Assembly: GCA_916613615.1 (NCBI GenBank)
Contig: OU744720.1
Location: 6,923,749 to 6,987,748 of the forward strand
Reading direction: 5' to 3'
DNA: 64,000 nucleotides
DNA from: Steromphala cineraria
Taxonomy: Eukaryota > Mollusca > Gastropoda > Trochida > Trochidae
Shown here: positions 22,324-36,617 of the stretch, in pieces
Layout of the letters: the number at the start of each line of letters is the position of its first letter
Position numbering within the stretch: the first letter of the stretch is position 1
The notes under the pieces: model-generated
Seen by the model: the letters and a program-made list of their open reading frames with translations, nothing else
What the model was told of the DNA's origin: nothing
The model's database searches: none
Program-made: the position numbers and the translations under genes

Positions 22324-24544
22324 CACTGTAGTTAATTACATTTGGACATTACACATTTGAGCATTAACAAAATCTCTTGAGAAGCAAGTCTAAATCTATA
22401 GTGATCTGAATTTCCAATTCTCTGAGGCTCTTTTCTTATATTGAATAATATATTTGTTTTTGAGAAAAGAAATTCGGAGTCGACTATGCTCCTAGTGTCC
22501 ATCCATATGAAATAGCATACGTACAGCAGATCAAGAATTGAGACTTCACATCAGAGTAAATATACCTCATTTATAGACATGATGAGAAGGGATCAAACAT
22601 TTGAACAGTTTCAAGATTTCCCCACCACGTTTTGAAAATGTAAACATACAGCAAGATGAATAAATGAGACATCACATCACATAAAATATACACTAGTCTT
22701 AAATTCATGTATATAACAATAGGAAACACCTTGATCATACATTACATTTTTTGCACATTGATTGATATACACAAACATTTTTCTTTGCTGCTGTAATAAT
22801 ATGTTTTCTTACTGTCAGATATGTCATAATGTGTTTGAAAATCTGCAAAAATACACAATATGATTGCTCATGAAAAGAGAATAGCTGCTTCAATATGCAG
22901 ATAACAAGTGCTATGAAATTGACCATTTCCAGTTACCAGAGAAAGGAATTAAATCATGGAATCAGATCCCTGCAAGAAGGTGTGATAATGACCTGTCTAA
23001 AGACAGATGCATGTTTCTATTGAGTGACCCGCTGTTAGCGTGTGTCCTGCCTCCTGTTGTAACTTGACAACCTGCAACCAGCTCCTGTAATTATAGTCCA
23101 AATAGTTCCACAGCACCATGGGATCTAGTTTCACATTCAGGAAACAGATACTTAGCCAAATAGCACTTCTATAGCAAGCATAGGAAACAGAGCTATAAAG
23201 CCTTTTTCCATGATTGTCACAAATGTTGTGATTAATAGGCAGAAACTGAACAGTCTCCTAAAACACCATTAACTGGAATATATTGCAACAGAAGAGGACT
23301 TGCCCTTTCACTCAATGTCAAGAGGTTTCACCATGTAGTTCATGTATGAGCATGAATTGTAATTATACAAGTTTATGATTACTCAGACAGCTTGTAGGGT
23401 TGTCTGTCTGTCTGTTCATCTGCCAGTGCATTTAGCATCTATCGTTGTCTAATCTGTAGGTCTGTCCGACTGCTGTATGTAGGTATGTATGTATGGATTG
23501 ATGGACGCGAGACCAACATGCCACAAGGTGAAGAAATTCATGCCAAACAAAGTTCAGTCACACCGACTGGCCATAAAACAAATGAGAATGTCAATACTGC
23601 AAGCATGCACAATGGAGCTAAGTGAGTGATAAGGGGGTGGTAATAAGCAGTTATACCTCCCTTGCCACTAGCCCACATGTACTAGGATGGTGGAAGGAAG
23701 TAAACCATTATATCTGCTGACTGACTGTAGGCTATGTCAACTTTGTGTTACACTGTACTAGCTCAGTTAGTGCTGTCTTCACTCTCTGTAGAGATATTCA
23801 CTAAATAGTTGGACACTCAGGATTTAGGAAAACGATATTCCTAAACAAGGGTTACACATTATTCATTTTAGCTCAGTGGGTGTATTTATTTCCTGGGTTG
23901 ATTACTTACAATGTCACAAGCACCTCCAGTGGAGCTTATTTTAAACTTTGGTCACAAGGAGTCTTAAGAAGTTTCAATTGTCTTTCAAAAGAGAATGTTG
24001 AAGCTGTGTCTGAAAATGGTTTGAATTTAGATATTTTGAAATTTCTGTTTAAAGTTAAAAGGATTTCATATATACAAAAGGAAGATAATCAAAATATTCA
24101 GGTTCAAATGATATAAAGGGTAATACAAGGATCATGTATACAAATTTTCTAGACAGGTGAATCATATATCCACAGTGTAGACAAACTGACAGTCCATACA
24201 TACACCAGTTATTCATTGATCACAGTCACTCCGCAGCACTCTCAGACACAGGAGGGTACATTTGGGGACAACTGTAGGGTCAAAAGGTCACACAAAGGAA
24301 GCCACTCCCAGGAGAAAACAATCTACCATGGTTGTTTACTTAAACTCGGCCCAATAAGTCAGCCATTCATCACTCATGATTAATCTTATCTCTACATGGC
24401 TGGCAAACTTTGATTCAACCACACATTAAAGAAACTTGCACACAACTGTTGTATTTACATATTTCTTATAAGAAAACTTGAAGTTTGTATTTGGATACCA
24501 TTTTAAGGGGATCACTTGAAACCATTGAAATTGTACACAAATTT

Positions 24545-24730
24545 GAAAGAAAGTTTTAAGACAGTTGAATTTGTATACTATTTCTATAAGAAAACTTTAT
24601 TACCATTGATTTGTATACCATTTCTATAACAAAACTTGAATCAATTGCATTTGTATTCCATATTTCATTAAAAAAATTAAAACTGTTGAATTTGTATAGA
24701 AAATCTAAAGGACTGTATACCATTCTAAGC
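24545..24730. repeat. degenerate repeat of about 50-60 bp
   Basis: TTGAATTTGTATACCATTTC, then TATAA and AAAACTT, recurs three to four times with many changes. Confidence 0.45.
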
Positions 24731-27700
24731 ACCAAGCTGAATAGGTCAAGGGTTCCCAGCAGAAGTTCTGCTTTAGCTGCTGGGCTGGTTCTCTTCAACT
24801 TCCCACGTAATATTTCTGACAAATACTTCTGTCTGTCCTATCATAAACTCCTTTCATACTTATCAATGCATTTGTAAGCAAATCATGATTCACTTATCAA
24901 ACTTAAATGCTTAAACAAAAGGGTTATGGCTATTTAAATCTAACTGATGAATTTTGCAGCACGATTTGTGACCGCCATTCATGCTATAAGAATTTGACGT
25001 AATGCATGCACTGCTACAAATTACTATCCTGGTTCAAAAAGAAGTTAGAAATTCAAAATTGTAGGAATTCTGAGTTATGAGTGTATTTGTCTGAGCATGA
25101 ACATCACAAGATGTCACAAGATCCAGCATGTTAACAGCCTTATGTAACTATCACCAGATTAATGCACAATGTTTTCTGCTTTCTTCCTGTTATTTTTATC
25201 TTATTTATACACATAAATATAAAGAAAATTTTATGGAATAACAGTCATCACAGATCTTAGAAAACCATTTTGATCTTCCTTATTATTAGTCATATGAAAA
25301 AGAATATTTCTTCACTTTTAATTTTTAACATCTGTTTCATAAACAAGCCTAGTCTTTCTTTAACTTTCAATTGATGTTGAAAAGTCATAAATCACTTTGA
25401 CTTCATGAAAAGTAATGGCACTTTAATGTACCGGACCTGTTTATTTTTTCAATATTTTTCCACACAGACATCTCAAGTAGAGATCTTTTCACCTGTTCAA
25501 AGTTTGTGTCTCTAGGGGCAGATTGGTAAGGCTGTTCACACAGCTTCACAAATAAGCCTCGATTCGGACAAAGCAACTATAGGGTCAATGCCCACCAGTT
25601 GAGTACGTTTATAGAATCCTTTGAAAAATGTTGAATAATACCTTCAAGAAGACACCTTGAATAATGAATTCATACGTTATTATTTTCTTTTGAGGAGTGG
25701 AATATGAATTGGTATTCAGATGTAATACATTGAAGAATACTAACCTCAATGAGATAGCTACACAGAGTTCAGATGAAGTGATTCATGGCAATTATAGCAT
25801 TCAAGTACTCTAATACCATCTTCACTCTTGCAAATAAGGGTTCAAAAGTCCAATAATGAAACCATAAAAACTTTTTTTTTAAAAAGACCTTAAAAATCTC
25901 TTTTAATAACTTTCACTCTACCCGATACAAGATGCACACAATTGAAACAACAATCTGTTTCAAAGGAGACAAAATGTTCACTTCCTTTGGAGGTGATGAT
26001 TTTTTTAGAAAGTTAAGAATATAATAAGATATGAAATAAGATAAGATAAGGACTTTCTCTCAAACTCATTTGAAAAATGAAAGAGAACACCATCCTTTGT
26101 ATACATTCACGTGTAATTGTAATGCAATAGAAATGAATTTTCATCTGTTTAGATGTGACTACTGAAGTAGAGGCATTGTTTCCTGTGTCACTTAGAGAAG
26201 GAAACGAGCTTCGAGTCCCTCCTTGACGTTAATCTATCTCTCTCTCACTCCTTGTAACACAATGCAGTATTGGTTAGTGTTACAGTGTAACAATCCTACA
26301 GCCCCGTATGTACACCTCTGTCAATCACATACCGGTAGGTACAACATGGGGTGTCACTCAACCAACAGTCCTTCAGGTGTTATTATTTACTGCCAGGGGG
26401 CAGCACGGGTCACCCGCGCCTACCAGAAATAGTTACGGGTCCAGTCATACCGCTACACCTCACTGACCCCATGTATGAGTAGCATTCCGGGAGTGTGTAT
26501 CGACTGACATATCGGAATCTGTGAATTGATAGGAAGTGGAGGTGTTTCTTAGACATGCCTCATTGACTCTCGACTCATTAATCTTCATACGTCTTAGGCA
26601 ATCCTGAAATATTCACATCACGTTCAATATGTGGCTTTTTGTTACAATTTTTTGTATGTTACTGAATTTGCCTTAAAAAAATGGCTTAAATGATGTGATA
26701 ATGATATGATAAATGTTACAATAAATGTAAATCTGAAAGAATAAATATTGATATCTTTATTCTTTTATATATAATGATTAAATATTTCATTTAAAAATTA
26801 TGAACTTTGTCCAGTTCAGTTCTAATGCAAGCAATCTACAAAGAAATAATGAGTGAAACTAGAATTAACATCAGAATTAGGACACGCCTGTACAAACTAA
26901 AGAATATCTGCATACAGCTACAAAAAAATGTGACCCAGTTTTAAAACAAGCTGGCTAGAGACCCCAGATCACATGACAAGTCATAACTCATGAAAGTGCC
27001 ACATCAGCACATTTTCATCCAGTGGACAGTGGACTACTATAGGTCATCAAACAGAAGTATAAAGTAGAAAGCATTTTAATCTAGTGGGGGCAGGCTTAGT
27101 GAGCTGACTGCTAGTCATAGCACATCATCACCACACTCTGATCTCTAGCACAATTACCCACAGACAAAAGGTCAGACAAATACCTAGACCTTTGATATTG
27201 AAATTTACGCTTTGCTTTCCTGGACTTTCAAAATAGCTCTGCATTTTGTTCGCATTACTGTACAAGTGCTCTGCTAGATTTTGGCCTTGAAATGAAATCT
27301 CAAAAATTTGAATAAAAGAAAGGGTAAATAAATCACTGAAACTTTCTGATCATTTACATAAACCTCTTCTCTGTTCCTATGGTATTTGATCACATAATTA
27401 ATATTCTGTCATTAATAAGTACCAAATTCTTTCCCTTCTCCCAACAAAATTAGTTTACTGCTGCTTCATCAGACAGCCAGAGTTGTTTCTGTATGGTGTC
27501 AATACAGGTCTGGATTGTGGCAACTACCACTGAGATAAGTCATAAGGTCAACAGCATCCTCATATTTCAACACCAGTCATTAGGCAATCAGTATCATACT
27601 ATCATTTGAACCAATCAAACGCCTGTTGTGAGATTCCCGACAGTAATGGGGCTGTTACAGTATATTATATCATGTCATGCATACCAATGGGAGAGGAGTT

Positions 27701-28773
27701 GGTATGATATCTCACAGGCAGGGTATGATGAGATGACAGGTCACTTGATTTAAAAGATATAAGTATTAATTACTAGCAGGGACAATGCTTCCTTACTGCT
27801 TTTAATAAAAACACCAATTAATTTACATTTATATACATTCATCTTTCCTTTCAAGCTTGTGCTTGTAAAACTGTTTTATATTAAGTTTATTTCATTATCA
27901 TTAAACAGACAAAGATATGTTTTATTCAAAATACTCAATTTCTTTTAATAATGTTAACTTATTTCTTGTGAATATGCTTTTTTTAATACATGTTTATGAC
28001 AAAAAATGTCAAATTTTACTTCACTTCCTGTTCGATTTTCATCACCAGAACAGTGTTACATCATTTTGGATATATATAAACTAGCCAAAAGAAGAACCAA
28101 AAAAGGTTGCAATTGCAACAGCAAAAGTGTTGAAATCAATAATAGCGTTCTGATCTAACATGAAACACAAATTTCCTCTGTGCACCATGATTACACTCTG
28201 ATCAACATGCACGGTTATCAATTTTCTCTATCACTGTTTGTTCTAGTCATAATTATGCAATCATGGCAGAGTTCCCTCCCTTACACAGGATCCCTGTGGC
28301 GAGTACAAATCAATTTGAGTCAATAACGTTCATCATCGTTCAAACATTCATGCAATCGGGACACAAACAACATGTTAGACTAGCTTTTCCGGTTAGTAGA
28401 ACATTCAATATCTCATAAAAACCATCATTCAGATTATTTTCTACCCAAAGAAACGTGTTAATTATCCTTTTCCAAGCTTTGGTACACTATTGAATGGTTC
28501 AGATTATTTATTCTAAACAATTATGGAACAAACAATGTCCATTAAGAACGGTGCTTTAAAAGCACACCACACCACTGAACTCAATGGATTACTGGATTGT
28601 CAGAAATTACATTGCAAAAGCATTGCACTCATGAATCCTAATCATAAACAGGAAATAATTTGGAGAGTTCCATCTCAAGCTCCACTGATCATGCTTTGGG
28701 GTATTTACTGGTGCATGGGGAAATGAGAGAACAGGAAGATGGGAGAACACTGCTCACCAGTCATTATGAGTCA

Positions 28774-28920
28774 GACTGGACACAGGGACAGGACGGACAG
28801 GACGGACAAGACAGAGGAAGGGGACAGACAGACAGACAGTCAGACAGAGGAAGGGGACAAACAGACAGAAGAAATGACGAACAGAGAGGGGGAGAGGAGA
28901 AAACAGACAGACATAAATGA
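28774..28920. repeat. GACAG/GGACA purine-rich simple repeat
   Basis: Low-complexity GGACAGGACGGACAGGACG passing into GACAGACAGACAG with AGAGGAAGGGGACA interruptions. The open frames it creates on both strands are low-complexity artefacts. Confidence 0.8.
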
Positions 28921-31900
28921 CATGACATGAAAAAAACAGAACAGGCTGACAGACAGTCTCACATTGTAGATAATAACCTGGTCTCAAAGGTCACTCAAGT
29001 TAGACTAGACAAGGACAAGAAAGCAAAATGAATAAACAAATGAAATAATTAGTTTCCGATTCATCCCCCGACTTAGCATGCACATAAGATAGAAGAGTGA
29101 GAGAGAGACTGCACTGAGACAACCCTGGACACGATGGGTGAGATAATGAGCTGGTATTGGACCCATCACTCAATCCTGATCTGCAGACATTACTCCAAGA
29201 GACTCATCAATGCAAATGCTCTTGCCACAAACAATGCCTTCTTCAAGTCTCTCCAAACATAATCAATACTTGACATAAAACGAAAATGAAATGCTTGATT
29301 TCAATCAAGACTTGCTCGTTAATTGGAACTGAATCCACACAAGATCCAATATCAATTTGTAGAATTCATTCCTGATATGAGAGAAAACAAAAACCTGTGT
29401 CATGAATATGAATATGTAGAAATTTGATTCTAATATTCAAGTCAGGGAGGCTGGCACAAATACTTGCAGAGAGCTCGAGTCTGATCATAAAGAACGGTCT
29501 AATGTTTTTCTTGGGCTTTCATCAGTATGGCAAACATCAGAGTTCAACTTCAGGGGAATAGAGACAGAAGGAACTTATAAATAGCCTACGCGTACCCACC
29601 AAAATCAATACCTCTCCTTGTGTGAAATCATTTCCGCTACATGACAACTTGCAGCTAACTAAAGGAATAAACAGCTCTGAATGATTTTACATGCCTGAAT
29701 AAAAAACAAACCAATTGATTATCTTGGTCGTCTCAAGAGAGGGGTCCAACAACCTTGAATTCTCTACTAAAAACAAATACAAAAGATCTGACAAAACCCA
29801 TGAGGGAAACACAAATGGATTTTCCAAAAGGTTTCTTTTTTTTGTGATATTTTAGGAAATTATGCCAGCAGACATCTTTTAAAAGGACAATTTTTTTACT
29901 AATACAAACTAGTTTTGAATATTTTCCCCAATATTTTACTCTCACAATTATACAATTAATCCACTCTGAGAAATGGATAGAGGCAAAATTGTTAGAAACA
30001 TAATGAAATGTAGCTGAAAAAGGAAACTCACTGTTGTGTGGCATCTAGATGGTGACAAATAATCAAAATCAACATCATAAGCACATAAATATACACAATC
30101 AAGGAAATGATACCCAAAAAGCCAAAACTGAATCATCTACCGGTTGAAAGGTTGACACAAATATATACACACATCAAATACCAGGAAGTACTAATGACTT
30201 CATTTACAAAGAGAAATACACAATTCTTACACAGGGAAATCCAAATGACTGCAACTGCAAATTCTGAGAATAGACACTAAAGTGAAAAGGCAATACATTA
30301 CACACGGTACAGGCATGAATCACCCTTGGTAATGCTGGTTTATGGTCCTATCGGACAATCTTCACACCTCAGTGCTTCATCCCTTCACCCTCCCATCAGA
30401 TAATCAGATAGAGCAAATCTGTAATAAAATCTAAACCGTTCACCTAACCTATTCTTCAACAGCCCCCTGGGGGGGTTAGTCTCCCCCTTGTAACCCCAAA
30501 ATAACCCCTTGTAACCCCGACATAACCTCTTGTTCACACATCCGTAAACTCCATAGTTGTAGAGCCAAGAACCCTATCAGATAATAAACAAGCACAAATA
30601 GGAAAACTCTGTTATAATTTATTCATCATTCCTATGCATTGTTTCTCGGAGGAACCTGCAGACCTTTCACAATGCAATGAAGGCAAATCGGAGACTGATT
30701 CCCAATCAAATTAAAGTGATCATTGAGTTCCACTGTGCTGTTTCTCTCCCCAGGTCCACAGACACTCACAGGGGGCCTCCATCTTGTTATTTCCATTCTT
30801 AATCTCATTTCTTCCCATTCTCACAGCCTCACAGCTCTTAGTCATATTTAGCTGCATGTTTCAAATGCAATCAAATTAGATACATGAAAGAAGTGAATAA
30901 TTATCTTATGAATTATTCCACAGACCAACACCAACTACAAACCTCAATTTGAGAGACTTAGGATCAAAGAACTAGCCAAAGTTCAGGATTGTAACTAATA
31001 GTTGGTCCTATTAGTGTCGATTCATTTGAAGCACATTCCACAGAGGAAATAGCATGGTCAAGGAGCCTGCGGGTACTCCAGACCAAATGAAATCATTAAC
31101 TGGCCACTGGTCAACCGGTCACTCTGAGATTTAGCAAGTTGGACACACTGGACTGTTGGCTCAGATTGAAAGGACCTGCAGTCAATTATAGCAAGTGGAG
31201 CCCCATGTAGTCCTTTCTTTCAGTGTGAATGAAGGTCTTTAGTTAAACATACGGACAATCAATGTCACATTGAAGAACAGAATCTTGCCTGATCCCATCT
31301 CCTGATAACACTAATAGTCTAGAACAGTTCACATACTTTGGCACCTATTCATTCAGTTATGGGTGAAAGGAACTGTTTGAAAAATAAGTTACATATTGAG
31401 GTCCTGGATGCATGCATGAGGTTCAGTCGTTCCGGGTAGGTCTTTATAATATATACTGGTAAAATAGGGATTATGGTACATAATATCAAGCAGGGCATTA
31501 ACCTCTGTAACTCAATGTTTAATAAACATTTCATATTGTATCATCTCGTCAGCTTGAAGGTATGTTTCACAAGATATTGAAAGGAGCCCAATCCATATGG
31601 GAACAGCACAAGATCAAGATTAGCATTTCAGGAGAAAATGATGATCCATCTTAAAGTGAATTAAAAACAGGAACTAGCGGTGTAGGACTTAACATGTCCT
31701 TAATATCCACATTAAGTACAATGATAAGACAGACTTTGTTTTGAAAACCAAAAGCTGTGAAGTCCTACTTCATTCTTCTACTATTCCATTTGCCGATGTG
31801 AATCAGTATAGCCTGCCCTGTGTGTTGTGTTGAGCATTGGGTTGCTGAAGCCACTAGTGAATAGCTGTCTCCAGACTGTTGATGTACTCTAGGTCACTTC

Positions 31901-33170
31901 AATATCTTACATTGATCCTGTCTCGCATTGACTGATTTTCATCAATCGTCTCTTTCAGATCATCAATAAACTATTTCTCAAAGATTTCTTACAACTTTAC
32001 CGGTATATGAAGTCTTAATATTATTCAAGCAATTCACATTTTACACAGCCAGGAAAAAATGTTTCTTACTTTCTAAACCACTGTCAAAACTGCACCATAA
32101 TTCGGACATTTTACACTTTTAAATTTGAAGATCAATAAATAGCGATCACAATTATTTACAACTGAACCTCAAAGCGTTTATACCATTAAACTATTCACAC
32201 TTCTAGATTTCAAGATCCCTAAGTGCAAGGTATATTCTCAAAAGATTTTAACCCACCGATTCTCAAAAGTCTTGACATAACCTAAAAGATTCACACTTCT
32301 AGTTATGAAGATCGATGAACAGGAGAAAAATACTTTTAAACTACTTAATACTCAAACCCAATGATCCATAACTTTATCATTATACAAACAAACTGTTCAA
32401 GTGCTCAGCATAATCCAAACTTAATGTACTAAACCTTTCCAGACAACTGCACACTATAAACCATGGTCTGATCCGCTGTGTGAATGTGAGCACTTGGTCA
32501 GCTCCTACTTACAGAATAATACATCTACATAAAGCATGTTAACCAGGTTCAGGGGGAATGTTCCGGTCATGGGTCACGACCCAACAATAGCCATGTATTA
32601 AAGGTCCATAGACCTGTCTGTTTGTCTGACATGTTGATCACACCAGATTATCACAGGTAGTTTCTAGCATTCAGTGCATGTCAGTTTTATGTAGCAAGAC
32701 AATTGGAATAATTACTTGAATTGAGGTTTGGACACAAACAAAGAAGACTGGCACATTGTTCATTTATACCAGTAGTTAGTTTTTCAAAACTAGGGACCAA
32801 GACAAAGGACGGAGTAGATTGCAATGATAAGAAAACCAAGAGTTTTCGGATAAATATTTGTTTTTCTTTTTTTTTTCTTTATTATTATTATTTTTCGGAT
32901 AAATATTTGATCATGAAAATACATGTTTTAGACATATGGTAACAGTTATTTCTTTCAAGAATGTTAGCCGAAATGTATGTATGTTCACAATAACCATGAA
33001 AATCTTGCATATTTGATTTCCACTTTTAAATGCTCTCAATATGGACCTACCGTAATATGAATTACAGCAGATGTTGTAAATCATTTATGAAGCCCCTATG
33101 AAGCCCACAACAAATAGTTTAGTTGAAATGAAATCTTATTCTTCTATGTATTACTTATAAATGTCAACAT

Positions 33171-33592
33171 AATATGGCTCCAGCATATCTTTTAAATTCC
33201 TTGGAGGACTATACCCCTGCAAAAGATCTTCGATCCCAGAATTTGAAGCTTCTCCAGATGCCAAAGTATAAAAACACCAGTTATGGACTTAAATCTTTCA
33301 GCTGTACTGCTCCAAGACTTTGGAACCAACTTCCTTATGTCATCAAAATATCATCCTCACTGTTTTTAAATCACAGCTCAAAACTCATCTATTTTCTAGC
33401 TATTATTCATAGATTCTACCCATAGACTCTAATTATAAATCCTTAATCAATGCTACCAGTATTACTTTTAGACTTTATTTCATAGCATTTCATCTCATCA
33501 CCTTAAATTTTCTTATTTTCAATGCGCTTTGAGCATGCACCTTGTGTATGGATATAGCGCTTTATAAATGCCCATTATTATTATTATTATTA
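33171..33592 (+). mobile_element. 5'-truncated non-LTR retrotransposon (CR1/L2-like) 3' end
   Basis: The frame at 33174-33425 reads MAPAYLLNSLEDYTPAKDLR, then SYGLKSFSCTAPRLWNQLPY. This is the characteristic C-terminal tail of LINE reverse transcriptase ORFs (AP.YL...Y.P.R.LRS...P..WN.LP). The 3' end AGCGCTTTATAAATGCCC runs into (ATT)n at 33578-33592, the microsatellite tail typical of L2/CR1 elements. All upstream RT domains are missing. The copy looks fairly recent because the frame is still open. Confidence 0.8.
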
Positions 33593-34340
33593 CCATCGGT
33601 TCAAATGTTCAAACATGTAGCATTCAAATAAGGGGCATAGACTACTTTGTAACATGTCCACGATGTAGGTAGGAATGTAGGTACATATGAAACATTATCC
33701 CACTCCATCAACATCAAGCCTGACTTAATTGATTTGCTCACTGCCTTCATGAATACTGAATGTAAACCCTCCACCTGTATTGGTTTACTTCATTAGCAAA
33801 GTTAAACAGGTAAACATGTAGACCTGACCGAATACAGGTGGATGGTTCTAAAACAGTCTAGATTGAATGAGGGAAACATTGCGGTGCTCAAATTCACAAT
33901 GATAAATCAGGATCTGTCAAGAATAGGTTTGGGTTCAGGATGACAAATTCAGTAGCTAAACAAATATTTGCCTCTATTCAGCATTTGCTAAATTTTCAAA
34001 TAAGTGAGGTTATAAAGATGGCAGTTCATGCTTCTGTGGGTTTGCAAGACTTGAGTAACACAAATATTTACATTGTGCAAATAAACCTTGAACATTGTTG
34101 CAATATAAGATACATTCCTGAACTATGTGTAACATTGTATGACAGAACGTTAGAGAAACACTGTAGAACTATGTAAGCAGAGTGTGAAGCCCTATCATCC
34201 CATGCTTTAGGAGGAGGTTCATCCGTTGAAGCGTGCAATGCTGAACAATTCAGTTTGCTAAGTAAGCATGAAACCAGTGAATAACGCTGAGTAAACTACA
34301 CACTATCGACATCAAATGATCATCAATCTAGTCACGTTTG
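33593..34340. other. no gene recognised
   Basis: Unremarkable AT-rich sequence. The frame at 33940-34176 has no recognisable motif. Confidence 0.4.
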
Positions 34341-35080
34341 GTTACTATTCGAGTATTTTGCCTACTTCCTGAAAGAGAAGGACAGTTACCTGTGTTGATA
34401 AAGCGGAGATCTGGCCCAGCCTACCTGTAGTGTAGTATGGTGTAAAGGTAATGTCCCGCTTTCTAATCGAGTAATCCACACAACGGCCTATAGCGGCAAC
34501 ACAATGAATCAAATGTACACTTCCAAAACGCAAGCGTCCTGTCCCCGATGCAAACTATAAGTGCGATGAATATACCACGGAGTCTTCAAACACCGGTGAC
34601 CGGTGAGTTCAGGTATGCAGTGAGCGAGGGATATTGGACACTGGCTGCCCGTGTGACTGACTCACTGACTCATCGCTGTAACGAGGTCACTTCAAACCAA
34701 GGCCCGGCCACCCCCATACAACATTCCCACGCCGACTATCACTGTCCTGTGCTAATAGCATTCAGCGTTTTTCATCAATAACATTAAACGTACGTGACAC
34801 ATGCGTAAAGACAACTTTTGCATGCACTATCACTATTAAAGAAAATAAACTTACGTTTAAAATATGGATGTCACAGAAGCAGCATTGAGGACAGAATCCA
34901 GAAAACAGGTAAGCGCGCGCACCTTTCCTCACAATGTCGTGACGTAGTACACAGTCTTTTATTTCATCTCGCCGGCGGTTAGAAGAGACAGAAGCGTTAC
35001 TCAGTGCTGTCTCACACCTAGAAGTGCCGCACAGGAAAACAAGGGAGGAAGACAAGCCCTGGCAGTTCGAGGGATTCATT
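34341..35080. promoter_or_regulatory. CpG-richer segment, candidate promoter or first-exon region
   Basis: This stretch carries far more CpG than its surroundings (GCGCGCGC, CGCCGGCGG, ACCGGTGACCGG). It has plausible donors on both strands: minus-strand CACAG|GTAACT near 34391 and AAAC|GTAAGT near 34855, and plus-strand AACAG|GTAAGC at 34908. It could contain the distant noncoding first exon of the minus-strand adhesion gene, a divergent plus-strand gene, or neither. Confidence 0.3.
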
Positions 35081-36055
35081 TACGCTTGTGTACCCATAGT
35101 CAATGACTTGGAAAATCGATGGATATAGTCTGTTTTGTAAACTCCATATCGGGGAACTTACAATTAAAGTGTTAATACGTTTATCGTCTAATAGGGAGGC
35201 CAGTCAACCGAGACCGGTTTTTTATGTTTATTCTATCGATTTTGAACCGCGTTTTTACTTGGGAAATAACAATGGCAGCTGCTGCACAGTTTTAGAACTT
35301 TATTATATTTCAATATGAACAAGTTGAGAATGAATTTCCACGTCAACTTTGTTTCACTCATATACTTCAAAACTAAATAGAAGCAAATAGAAAGAGGCCA
35401 TGTAAATACGATTTTACATACATTACAGCTGGGTAATGATTTTGACATTTATATTGTTATATGAGACACAGTTCAAGGGTGACTGGTATTTTATTTGGTG
35501 TGAATCTTTTGTCTCAGGGAAGCCCCAAGGTTACAGGATTGAAGTTTTCCTTGGTGCGAACTAGCTCAAGGGGGTAATTAGTGTACTTAAAACTTTAATT
35601 ACAGACTTGGTGTATTTCAATAGCCCCTCAGTGTCATCTTGAAAAGACTTTTCGCGTCATTCATTCCCTTTTGAAATTTTATTCTTGACATTTCAAAATG
35701 TATTCTCATGTTTGTGTTGCATTATATTTGTCAAATTTATATATCGCGAACAAATACACTTAACACACTTCATTTACAGTAATTAATATACGTTGTCGTC
35801 TTTTAACAAGTAATCAGTATTTTCAATTCTAAATATTCTGATATCATGTCGACCCCTTAACAAACTTTCAAATATGAAGTCTTTTATGACATTAAGTCAT
35901 TTAAGAACTTCTTTGTGATAATCACATTGTTTAAGAGTATATGTTGACATCTTATCCACCCACGTACATATAATATCAGTTATTTGCAAACTAATTTCAT
36001 GATCATTTCCATCTATTAATAAAAGCACTATTATTTCATGTACATACATGAATTA

Positions 36056-36120
36056 GTTAACCCGCCGCTAATGGCTGAAATATTGCCCAAGCGGCCTTTA
36101 AGCATTAACTCACTCACTCC
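36056..36120 (+). repeat. fragment resembling the 3' part of a gastropod SINE
   Basis: GGCTGAAATATTGCCC, then GCGGCCTTTAAGC and AACTCACTCACTCC. From memory, this order of an ATATTGC core, GCGGC and a (CACT)n end resembles repeats common in gastropod DNA. Identification is tentative. Confidence 0.4.
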
Positions 36121-36565
36121 TTACATTAGTTAACAGAAGAAGAAGATATATGTTTTTATTAACGTGTCACTACTTGAGGCTTCATCAATGACATAGTCTC
36201 AATGTGATCTCCCCAAACTCGGACAAACTATGTGCTTCTCCCATGAAACGAGAAAGTTATTACCAATAGTGCAAACACAATAAACCACCGTTACCACATA
36301 CCATGCGATATCAACAGGTACCCCTGGATATTACATGACGTGACGTCATCTAATGGTGGTGATAAAGAAGATAGCACATGTGCGGTAATGGCTATAGGAC
36401 CAAGTAGAATGAGTAGTGTGTTTTTGACAAGGAAGATATGTGTATGAAAAAATACACTAATTAGGCGGCTTTGACATGATTGAACGAGTTAAATTGGTGA
36501 ACGTTATTTACGATGTGCTATCTTGTCTTATCAAAGACTTGTCAATTGACAGCCTACATTCCTAT

Positions 36566-36617
36566 TTATTTATATTTCCTTTGATCCATATTTATTTATA
36601 TTTCCTTTGATCCATGT
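36566..36617. repeat. 26-bp tandem duplication
   Basis: TATTTATTTATATTTCCTTT followed by GATCCA occurs twice in tandem and identically. Confidence 0.85.

Larger units (their letters stand above)
14464..33170. other. 18.7 kb without a recognisable gene; first intron or upstream DNA
   Basis: Intergenic-looking AT-rich sequence. Open frames are all short and match nothing I recognise. The only structures noted are small tandem duplications (19.07, 22.17 and 24.5 kb), a poly-A-rich patch near 15680-15730 and a GACAG-rich purine tract (28774-28920). The acceptor before the 5'UTR exon implies that part of this is the first intron. Confidence 0.5.

Noticed and set aside
23865..23940. Second tRNA-like SINE head (TAGCTCAGTGGGTG and GGGTTGATT)
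   Set aside because: Only short box-like matches occur at the wrong context. There is no anticodon arm or tail.
28739..28987. Three overlapping open frames near 28.7-29.0 kb
   Set aside because: They arise from the GACAG simple repeat, and the encoded residues are low-complexity.
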